NCBI RefSeq assembly: GCF_000278275.1
Contig: NZ_JH725147.1
Span: 1,228,849 to 1,292,848 of the forward strand
Direction of reading: 5' to 3'
From: Bartonella tamiae Th239
GTDB taxonomy: Bacteria; Pseudomonadota; Alphaproteobacteria; Rhizobiales; Rhizobiaceae
DNA length: 64,000 bases
This document shows positions 57,926-64,000 of this stretch, in pieces; within the stretch, counting starts at the first letter, position 1, and each line of letters begins with the position of its first letter. Both the position numbers and the translations under genes were made by a program. The notes beneath the pieces were generated by a model, which worked only from the letters and a program-made list of their open reading frames with translations, had not been told where the DNA came from and did no database searches.

Positions 57926-58357
57926 ATGATAACTTTTACAAAACCGCTTAATATTACTAAATTCTTATTTTTGTCAGCGGTTTCATTTTATGCTTTATAT
58001 GCTCCCTATTCTTATGGGCAGACTGTCAGTCGGATCAGTAATCCTATCGCTGTTTTTTCGGGATTGGATAAAATCACGGGCCGTATTACAAGTTTTGATG
58101 TTTATATTGGTGAAACTTATCAATTTGGTGCATTACAAGTAACACCGCGTGTTTGCTATTCAAGTTCGGAAGATGAAGCCACTCGTACAGATGGTTTTGT
58201 TGAAGTCAATGAAATCACTTTGGATAAAAAAATTCAACGGATTTTTACAGGCTGGATGTTTGCAGACAGTCCAGGATTAAATGCTGTTGAACATCCGATT
58301 TATGATGTGTGGTTGAAAAATTGCAAACAAACTTCTGATATTCCAGCTCCTCAATAA
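57926..58357 (+). CDS. DUF2155 exported protein
   Basis: A 143-residue protein with a signal peptide (hydrophobic FLFLSAVSFYALYAPYSYG, cleavage near YG-QT), so periplasmic. The mature part has LDKITGRITSFDVYIGETYQFGALQV (in part), TPRVCYS and FTGWMFADSPGLNAVEHPIYDVWLKNC (in part), the DUF2155 signature with two conserved Cys. Function unknown. It follows the NDUFA12-like gene, as in relatives. The frame is open up to 57833, and no ribosome-binding site decides the start; 57926 is chosen because it gives a normal signal peptide. Confidence 0.8.
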   Translation: MITFTKPLNITKFLFLSAVSFYALYAPYSYGQTVSRISNPIAVFSGLDKITGRITSFDVYIGETYQFGALQVTPRVCYSSSEDEATRTDGFVEVNEITLDKKIQRIFTGWMFADSPGLNAVEHPIYDVWLKNCKQTSDIPAPQ

Positions 58358-58417
58358 AATTTTTATTTTTAAAAAAATTTAACAGGACTTTTCGGATTAG
58401 AAAAAAGTGAGAGAGAT

Positions 58418-58449
58418 CTGTTCGACAATTTTTATAAATCGTCGAACAG
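58418..58449. terminator. Hairpin between converging DUF2155 and thrS genes
   Basis: CTGTTCGAC and GTCGAACAG form a 9-bp perfect stem around a 14-base AT-rich loop, 10 bases before the thrS stop. Its place between two converging genes suggests a bidirectional terminator; the T-run is imperfect on both strands. Confidence 0.55.
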
Positions 58450-58458
58450 CAAAGCCTT

Positions 58459-60435
58459 TTATGCAGTCATTAAGCGATGCAAATCAGGTGGTGTTGCTTC
58501 GTCTTTTAAGAGTTCTATAGCTGCATCTAATGAAAGAGATGTTTGATCTTGGCTGCCGAGACGTCGCATATTAACTGAGTTTTCTTCAGCTTCTCTTTTT
58601 CCGCAGACCAATATAATAGGTATTTTTTGAAGTGAATGTTCACGAACCTTATAGTTGATTTTTTCGTTACGCGCATCAATAGTGGCGACTAATCCTACAG
58701 CTTTAAGACGTTTTGCAACTGTTTTGGCGTAATCTTCAGCTTCTGCTGTGATTGTTGCAATAACAACTTGTTGTGGGGCAAACCACAGCGGCATATGACC
58801 AGAAAAGTTTTCAATCAAAATTCCTAGAAAACGTTCCATCGAACCGCAGATGGCGCGATGAATCATAACTGGTTGCTGTTTTTCAGAGTCTTTATCAATG
58901 TAAAAAGCGCCAAAACGTTCGGGAAGATTAAAATCAACTTGTGTCGTTCCGCATTGCCATTCACGACCAATGGCATCTTTCAGTGTATATTCAAATTTTG
59001 GACCATAAAATGCACCTTCACCTGGAAGTATGTCGGTTTTAATACGCCCATTTGATTGTGATTCAATTGTTTTTAAAACGTCAGCCATAACAGTTTCTGC
59101 TCGATCCCATAATGCATCTGACCCTACGCGTTTTTCAGGACGTGTCGATAATTTAACTGTAATATGATCAAAGCCAAAATCGGCATAAGTGCTTAAAATA
59201 AGATCATTAATGCGTAAACATTCATCTGCTAATTGTTCATCAGTACAAAAAATATGCGCATCATCTTGCGTAAATCCGCGCACACGCATTAAACCATGCA
59301 AAGAACCTGAAGGCTCATAGCGATGGACAGCACCAAATTCAGCCATTTTAATGGGAAGATCACGATAAGATTTGAGTCCATGTTTAAAAATTTGAACATG
59401 CCCTGGGCAATTCATCGGTTTTAAAGCATAAACCCGTTCATCATTCGTTTCATCACCAGCTGGTGTGACTTTAAACATATTGTCTTTATACCAACCCCAG
59501 TGACCTGAAATTTCCCAAAGCGATTTATCCAAAACTTGCGGTGCATTCACTTCAGAATAACCATGATCATCAAGACGGCGACGCATATAGCTGACCAAGT
59601 TTTGAAACATTTTCCAGCCTTTTGCGTGCCAAAACACCACGCCTGGTCCTTCTTCTTGAAAATGAAAAAGATCCATTTCCCTTCCAAGACGTCTATGGTC
59701 ACGTTTTTCTGCTTCTTCAAGCATATGCAAATAAGCTTTTAAATCACTTTCATGAGCAAATGCAGTGCCATAAATACGTGTCAGCATTGGATTGTTAGAA
59801 TCACCACGCCAATAGGCTCCAGCAACTTTCATAAGTTTAAATGCAGTTCCAATTTGTCCTGTGGATTGCATGTGGGGTCCACGACATAAATCAAACCAGT
59901 CACCTTGATAATAAATTTTGACATCTTGATCTTCAGGAATAGCATCAACCAATTCAACTTTATAAAGCTCTCCTTTTTCAGCAAATATTTTTTTTGCTTC
60001 TTCGCGCGACCATATCTCTTTTGTAAAAGGTTTATTGCGTTGAATAATTTCACTCATTTTTTTTTCAATTACAGCAAGATCATCAAGTGTAAAGGGTTGG
60101 TTTCGCGCAAAATCATAGTAAAATCCGTTTTCAATGACGGGACCAATCGTGACTTGTGTTCCAGGAAAAAGCTCTTGTACAGCTTCTGCAAGAACATGTG
60201 CGCAATCATGACGAATAAGTTCAACAGCACGTGGATCATCGCGTGTGATTATTTCAACATGACCAGATTGGCTTATCGGATCCGATAAATCTTGGACCAC
60301 TCCATCAATATTTAAAGCAAGAGCTTTTTTAGCAAGCGATTTTGAGATTGATTCGGCCAGTTCTAAACCTGTGATATGCGCAGGGTAATCACGCTTTGAA
60401 CCATCGGGAAAAGAAAGAGAGAGAGTTGAAGGCAT
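58459..60435 (-). CDS. thrS: Threonine--tRNA ligase
   Basis: Class II synthetase charging tRNA-Thr. Domains: TGS (residues 1-62), the editing domain with [11 protein letters not shown] (HxxxH-like zinc/editing site) and GFYYDF, and the catalytic domain with the zinc ligands Cys in [12 protein letters not shown] and His in YGPKFEYTL ... [14 protein letters not shown]-terminal anticodon-binding domain ([14 protein letters not shown]). 658 residues. AAAAGGAGC is a strong ribosome-binding site before ATG 60435. A hairpin lies in the leader. Confidence 0.98.
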   Translation of the reverse strand: MPSTLSLSFPDGSKRDYPAHITGLELAESISKSLAKKALALNIDGVVQDLSDPISQSGHVEIITRDDPRAVELIRHDCAHVLAEAVQELFPGTQVTIGPVIENGFYYDFARNQPFTLDDLAVIEKKMSEIIQRNKPFTKEIWSREEAKKIFAEKGELYKVELVDAIPEDQDVKIYYQGDWFDLCRGPHMQSTGQIGTAFKLMKVAGAYWRGDSNNPMLTRIYGTAFAHESDLKAYLHMLEEAEKRDHRRLGREMDLFHFQEEGPGVVFWHAKGWKMFQNLVSYMRRRLDDHGYSEVNAPQVLDKSLWEISGHWGWYKDNMFKVTPAGDETNDERVYALKPMNCPGHVQIFKHGLKSYRDLPIKMAEFGAVHRYEPSGSLHGLMRVRGFTQDDAHIFCTDEQLADECLRINDLILSTYADFGFDHITVKLSTRPEKRVGSDALWDRAETVMADVLKTIESQSNGRIKTDILPGEGAFYGPKFEYTLKDAIGREWQCGTTQVDFNLPERFGAFYIDKDSEKQQPVMIHRAICGSMERFLGILIENFSGHMPLWFAPQQVVIATITAEAEDYAKTVAKRLKAVGLVATIDARNEKINYKVREHSLQKIPIILVCGKREAEENSVNMRRLGSQDQTSLSLDAAIELLKDEATPPDLHRLMTA

Positions 60436-60456
60436 GAAAAGCTCCTTTTATCCAGT

Positions 60457-60474
60457 CCCGCCAACTAATGCGGG
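60457..60474 (-). promoter_or_regulatory. Hairpin in the thrS leader
   Basis: In the mRNA sense the leader has CCCGC-ATTAGTTG-GCGGG, a 5-bp GC stem and 8-base loop, about 10 bases upstream of AAAAGGAGC. In E. coli, ThrRS represses its own translation by binding tRNA-like stem-loops in this region. Here only one short hairpin is seen, and the loop does not clearly mimic a Thr anticodon, so autoregulation is speculative. Confidence 0.4.
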
Positions 60475-60557
60475 TGGGTGTTTCATTTGCCTTTATGTTT
60501 TAAAAAAAAGGCGACATTTTGCGTTCTTTTAAATTCATTTTAAATAAAATAAAAGTA

Positions 60558-60899
60558 TTAATCTCTTTTTTTTATTGCTATTTTCCAATATCGCCATGGA
60601 GTGTACCAATGCATGGTTTTGGCAAGTTTTTCGGGTAATGGATCATAACCATGCGTACCAAACGGACCACAGCGTAATATACGAAATAAACCAATCCAAA
60701 ATCCACTCCAAAGGCCAAAGCGCGCTATGGCCTCGTAAGTATATTCAGAACAGGTTGGTAAATGACGACAATGATTGCCAATAAAGCTTGAAAGAGTGAG
60801 TTGATAAAACCTGACTAAACTTGTACCAATAATGCGCCCCGGTGTTTTTTTCCAAGGTCCCAAATAATTTCTATTTGGTTTTAGACGTTTTGCGATCAT
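60558..60899 (-). CDS. yidD: Membrane protein insertion efficiency factor YidD
   Basis: A small protein that assists YidC-dependent insertion of membrane proteins. The 113 residues contain RFYQLTLSSFIGNHCRHLPTCSEYTYEAI (in part) with the CRxxPTCSxY signature, and RILRCGPFGTHGYDPLP. The N-terminus is basic and amphipathic. Its ATG overlaps the stop of the IscU-like gene by 4 bases (ATGA), so the two are translationally coupled. Confidence 0.95.
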   Translation of the reverse strand: MIAKRLKPNRNYLGPWKKTPGRIIGTSLVRFYQLTLSSFIGNHCRHLPTCSEYTYEAIARFGLWSGFWIGLFRILRCGPFGTHGYDPLPEKLAKTMHWYTPWRYWKIAIKKRD

Positions 60900-61330
60900 T
60901 TATGCGACATTTCAATTTGTGAGAGACAATCAACCACTGCGTCAAAGGTCAGCATTGTTGAAGCATGACGTGCTTTATAATCTTTAATGGGTTGTAAGCA
61001 CGCAAATTCAGAAAATGTACCACTAGGTGGCGTTCCATTCTCAGTCAACATAAGCCAAATGGTATCGCGTAAATTCTTAAGCTCATTTGTTGATAATCCA
61101 ATAATATGCTTAGCCATAAGGGCTGATGAGGCTTGACCTAAAGCACATGCACGCACTTCATGAGAAAAATCACTCACTTTACCCTGTGAGATATTCAAAT
61201 CAACTGTAACTGTAGAGCCGCATAAACGTGAAGATTTCGTTGAGGTTGCATCAGGGTTAACTAGGCGTCCGACTTTTTCAATACACGCCGCATATTCAAG
61301 AATTTTTTTGTTATAAATCTCATCAATCAT
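60896..61330 (-). CDS. IscU/SufU-like iron-sulfur cluster scaffold protein
   Basis: A 144-residue NifU-N-type protein. Two of the three cluster cysteines are clear: Cys37 in RLCGSTV and Cys62 in RACALGQAS; Cys111 in FACLQP is further on. The usual last segment with Cys (R-x-K-C) reads KARHASTML, so the scaffold site differs from classical IscU. This variant is common in Hyphomicrobiales as far as I recall; its role (scaffold or sulfur transfer) is unproven. It is divergent from folE and coupled to yidD. Confidence 0.82.
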   Translation of the reverse strand: MIDEIYNKKILEYAACIEKVGRLVNPDATSTKSSRLCGSTVTVDLNISQGKVSDFSHEVRACALGQASSALMAKHIIGLSTNELKNLRDTIWLMLTENGTPPSGTFSEFACLQPIKDYKARHASTMLTFDAVVDCLSQIEMSHK

Positions 61331-61448
61331 AAATTCAGTCCGAAACGTGAATAGTTTTTTGAAACATGTTTGATTCTCAACTACTATGTTTATATAAGTA
61401 AGGTGAATTCAAGCACCAAGAGTGTTTGATATAAAATTGGAGTTTTCA

Positions 61449-62072
61449 ATGCAGCCTGTTGTGACAAATGCAGCAATTTTATCAGATGATAGTGATAGGA
61501 ACAAACCAACACGCGAAGAAGCTGAAGAAGCTGTCCGTGTTTTATTACGTTGGGCAGGTGAAAATCCTGATCGAGAAGGTTTGAAAGATACGCCCAAACG
61601 TGTGACAAAAGCTTATGACGAACTTTTTGCAGGATATCGGCAATCAGCAAAAGATATTTTGGGCACTGTTTTTGAAGAGGTTTCTGGCTATAATGATCCA
61701 GTACTGATCCGCGATATTCCATTTTATTCACATTGTGAGCATCATATGGTGCCAATCATTGGTAAAGCACATGTTGCATACCTTCCAAATGGACAAGTTG
61801 TTGGACTATCAAAAATTCCACGTGTCGTCGATGTTTTTGCTAGACGTTTGCAGACCCAAGAAACAATTACTGCACAAATTGCTGATGCTTTAATGAATTA
61901 TCTTAAACCACGTGGGGTTGCTGTTTTGATTGAAGCGGAACACATGTGTATGGCAATGCGAGGGGTTCAAAAACAAGGTTCAACAACTTTAACGGCAACT
62001 TTTCGTGGTGTTTATGAAACTGAGTTCCATTTACAAGCGGACTTCATGACAATGTTGCGCGGTTTTAAGTAA
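61449..62072 (+). CDS. folE: GTP cyclohydrolase I
   Basis: First step of folate/pterin synthesis: GTP to dihydroneopterin triphosphate. The 207 residues contain the zinc site [22 protein letters not shown] (in part; Cys and His ligands), [16 protein letters not shown] and [12 protein letters not shown] (third ligand Cys). TTGGAG is placed 7 bases before ATG 61449, so the in-frame GTG at 61422 is rejected. hisI follows 42 bases downstream. Confidence 0.96.
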   Translation: MQPVVTNAAILSDDSDRNKPTREEAEEAVRVLLRWAGENPDREGLKDTPKRVTKAYDELFAGYRQSAKDILGTVFEEVSGYNDPVLIRDIPFYSHCEHHMVPIIGKAHVAYLPNGQVVGLSKIPRVVDVFARRLQTQETITAQIADALMNYLKPRGVAVLIEAEHMCMAMRGVQKQGSTTLTATFRGVYETEFHLQADFMTMLRGFK

Positions 62073-62114
62073 TATTTTTTCTGAAATTGAGTGAGAGAGT
62101 GATGAAGGTGCATT

Positions 62115-62492
62115 ATGAATAATAATATCAAGTGCGAAGAGGGGGCAGTTTTTTCCCCTCGCTTTGATGCAAATGGTCTTATTGTTGCTGTTGTAAGTGA
62201 TGCAGATACTCTTGAAGTTCTTATGGTTGCCTATATGAATGAACAGGCTTTGAACCAAACACTTAAAACGGGTATTGCACATTATTGGTCACGTTCACGA
62301 AATACCCTTTGGAAAAAAGGTGAAACATCTGGAAATTTTCAAGATATTGAAGAGATACGTGTTGATTGTGATCAAGATGCACTTTGGCTAAAAGTTAAAG
62401 TTCGAGGATCAGGTCCTACTTGCCATACAGGACGTAAAAGTTGTTTTTATCGGCGTATGGATCAACAAAAAAAACTTTTTTTTAAAAGCTGA
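62115..62492 (+). CDS. hisI: Phosphoribosyl-AMP cyclohydrolase
   Basis: The third step of histidine synthesis: opening the purine ring of PR-AMP. The 125 residues have [28 protein letters not shown], the metal site [10 protein letters not shown] (Asp-x-Asp-x-x-...), and [12 protein letters not shown] with zinc Cys. No other his genes are in this window, so the wider pathway cannot be assessed from here. The folE-hisI pair is common in alphaproteobacteria. Confidence 0.94.
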   Translation: MNNNIKCEEGAVFSPRFDANGLIVAVVSDADTLEVLMVAYMNEQALNQTLKTGIAHYWSRSRNTLWKKGETSGNFQDIEEIRVDCDQDALWLKVKVRGSGPTCHTGRKSCFYRRMDQQKKLFFKS

Positions 62493-62640
62493 AGGATGCA
62501 CAAAATATTTTAAAAGTACAATTATAGCGTTTTTGAATGTATTATGCTTATCCATAAAATTGAAATAGCGTCTTGAATAAAAAAACGTAAAAAAAGGCGA
62601 AAAAGACTTGTTTCGTCAGCATTGATTTGTTACATGCCGC

Positions 62641-62659
62641 AAGCTGATTATTTCAGCTT
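62641..62659 (+). repeat. Small hairpin upstream of tRNA-Leu(GAG)
   Basis: AAGCTGA-TTATT-TCAGCTT forms a 7-bp stem with a 5-base loop, ending 9 bases before the tRNA. It might be a processing element of the precursor or the end of the hisI message; no T-run follows. Confidence 0.45.
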
Positions 62660-62668
62660 CTACCACGT

Positions 62669-62753
62669 GCGGTCGTGGCGGAATTGGTAGACGCGCAGCG
62701 TTGAGGTCGCTGTGGGGCAACCCGTGGAAGTTCGAGTCTTCTCGACCGCACCA
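62669..62753 (+). tRNA. tRNA-Leu (anticodon GAG)
   Basis: Acceptor GCGGTCG pairs with CGACCGC; the anticodon stem-loop CAGCG-TTGAGGT-CGCTG has anticodon GAG, reading CUC/CUU; a class II long variable arm (TGGGGCAACCCG) and the T arm GAAGTTCGAGTCTTC follow; CCA is encoded. The second leucine tRNA in the window, differing from the UAG one in both stems, so not a recent duplicate. Confidence 0.96.
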
Positions 62754-62936
62754 TTTATTTTGTAATTCTTTGTTTTATATTTGCCTTGTTTTTTATTTAT
62801 ATAGATCAAAACAAAAATCTTCCTATAATATGTTCGAGGTGATCAGTACATATTGTAATCATATCAAAAAATTATTTACGGATAGAGTTTAGTGCAAGGC
62901 ACTTTCACATATATAGGATTTTGACGAATTTTAAAA

Positions 62937-64000
62937 ATGAGTCGAATTCACTATAATCGCTTATATTTAATAGTTGCGTTAGTTTTTAAATGGATTGGTT
63001 CCTTGCATTTTGAACAATCATCTTCCTTGCTGGATTTTATAGATCATCATCAAATTTCCATTTATATCTTAACCATGATTATAGGAGGAGTAAGCGCTTT
63101 CGTGTTGCCTCGTGAGCTTTTGGGGGCTTATTCTGTTAGCGGGGCGCTTGCTTTGTTACTTTTGGTCACTTTTATACAAGTGCCAATAAAATTAGTAGTT
63201 GAAGGACTTAAAAGCGGAAAGTTTATTGGCGCATTGCTTTTTGGAAATTTTTTTCTTGTTCCACTTTTACTTTTTGTTGCCGTTATAATTATTTTTCATT
63301 ACAATTTACTAACAACAAGTCATGATGAAACAAATTTTCCAAATGAGGTTTTATTATTTCCTGTGGTTTGCATTTTGCTTGCGCCTTGTGTTGACTATGT
63401 CGTGATTTTTTGCCGTATGGCAAAAGGGGATGCTGCGCGATTAACCTCTACATTACCGATTTTACTCATTATTCAATTAATTATTTTATTGTTTTTTTTC
63501 GCTTTTAATCGCTCTCATTTAAAATTTGTGCAGCTTACAGGAACATCGTTTTCCTCTATATTTATTGAATTCTTTTCAATTGTTTGTGTGCCTCTATTAA
63601 TAGCATGGGATTTGCAAGCGCTTTCTTACAGAAATGCATCATATAAAAAATCGGTTATTTTTCTTAAAAATGCAGCTGTTCCAGTGACTGCTTTGACGCT
63701 TTTGATAGTTTCTTTTTTTGCTGTTGGGACTATTGCGCATGAATTTTCTCTCATAAATCTATCTCATCAAAGCATTATGAAAGATACTGATTTAATAATA
63801 GGTTCTTTAAATGTTGAAAGTAATTTCTTTCATTATCCGCTTATGACTTTTTTTTCACAACTCATATGTCTTGTTATTTTATATAGTATTTATGCAAGTG
63901 TTGCGCCATTTCTTGGCGTATTAAGTGCTAAATTATTTAAACTTAACCATGCGCAAACAATTGCCGTTATATTTAGTGTATCCACTCGTAATTCTTTGGT
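62937..64000 (+). CDS. ACR3/bile acid:sodium symporter-like membrane protein (3' end cut by window edge)
   Basis: A polytopic membrane protein; about 354 residues are visible with eight to ten hydrophobic segments. It resembles the arsenic-resistance / bile acid:sodium symporter superfamily: the early ALALLLLVTFIQVPIK and ALLFGNFFLVPLLL, the middle LLAPCVDYVVIFCRMAKGDAARLT, and the end SVSTRNSL are family-like. The transported substrate is unknown; the classical Cys of ACR3 arsenite pumps is represented only by the APC motif here. The ATG at 62937 has no clear ribosome-binding site. No ars operon partner is seen. Confidence 0.7.
   Translation, partial: MSRIHYNRLYLIVALVFKWIGSLHFEQSSSLLDFIDHHQISIYILTMIIGGVSAFVLPRELLGAYSVSGALALLLLVTFIQVPIKLVVEGLKSGKFIGALLFGNFFLVPLLLFVAVIIIFHYNLLTTSHDETNFPNEVLLFPVVCILLAPCVDYVVIFCRMAKGDAARLTSTLPILLIIQLIILLFFFAFNRSHLKFVQLTGTSFSSIFIEFFSIVCVPLLIAWDLQALSYRNASYKKSVIFLKNAAVPVTALTLLIVSFFAVGTIAHEFSLINLSHQSIMKDTDLIIGSLNVESNFFHYPLMTFFSQLICLVILYSIYASVAPFLGVLSAKLFKLNHAQTIAVIFSVSTRNSL

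Noticed and set aside
62760-62936. Possible small gene or RNA between tRNA-Leu(GAG) and the transporter
   Set aside because: Only a short plus-strand frame reaching back through the tRNA was found; no start signal, fold or family motif.

Overview
The window is an AT-rich, densely packed stretch of core chromosome from an alphaproteobacterium of the order Hyphomicrobiales (Rhizobiales), most like a Bartonella-type or otherwise AT-rich, host-associated relative. Three things point there: conserved blocks (nagZ-scpA-scpB-tatABC-serS-surE-pcm-nlpD; yajC-secDF-Mth938-squalene synthase-like; pdhA-pdhB-pdhC-SGNH-lpdA-lipA-ratA; ntrY-ntrX-trkA; clpP-clpX-lon-hupB; gatB-GNAT-NDUFA12-DUF2155), a RirA-type iron regulator, and a fused IspDF. 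trpCD and moaC/moeA are kept, so this is not the most reduced kind of genome. The genus is inferred from gene content and was not tested. No phage, insertion sequence, integrase or CRISPR array was seen.

Layout. 1-2.4 kb: the end of a FolM-like reductase, a small exported cysteine protein and rlmJ, all on the minus strand. 2.8-11.6 kb: a plus-strand run for muropeptide recycling (nagZ), chromosome condensation (scpAB), Tat export (tatABC), serS, and the surE-pcm-nlpD block. 11.6-16.9 kb: a convergent DUF815 ATPase, then yajC, fused secDF, and homologues of two complex I assembly factors. 16.9-22.4 kb: minus-strand moeA, moaC, trpC, trpD and a PpiD-like chaperone. 22.5-28.5 kb: tpiA, secG, pyrG, kdsA, eno and a TM2 protein. 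28.7-36.7 kb: ftsB-like gene, the pyruvate dehydrogenase genes and the lipoate/ubiquinone genes lipA and ratA. 36.8-39 kb: minus-strand pncC, ispDF and rirA. 39.4-45.2 kb: ntrY, ntrX, trkA and a glycosyltransferase. 45.4-50.7 kb: clpP, clpX, lon, hupB. 50.9-53 kb: gph and trmFO. 53.4-58.4 kb: tRNA-Leu(UAG), tig, gatB, GNAT, NDUFA12, DUF2155. 58.4-64 kb: thrS, yidD, an IscU-like scaffold, folE, hisI, tRNA-Leu(GAG), and a partial membrane transporter.

Themes. Much of the window serves envelope and protein quality control (Tat, SecDF/YajC/SecG, YidD, PpiD, trigger factor, ClpXP, Lon, NlpD) and central carbon metabolism (Tpi, Eno, PDH). Three genes relate to respiratory complex I: homologues of NDUFAF3, NDUFAF6 and NDUFA12.

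Most notable. (1) ispDF has no ATG, GTG, TTG or CTG upstream of its catalytic nucleotide-binding loop. The open frame begins right after, and in frame with, the rirA stop codon, so an AUU or AUA start or a read-through arrangement is implied. (2) An Irr-box-like palindrome lies 38 bases upstream of rirA. (3) NtrX lacks the GAFTGA loop. (4) A DXD glycosyltransferase sits just after trkA. I found no convincing wholly new multi-gene system; the window is mainly housekeeping.
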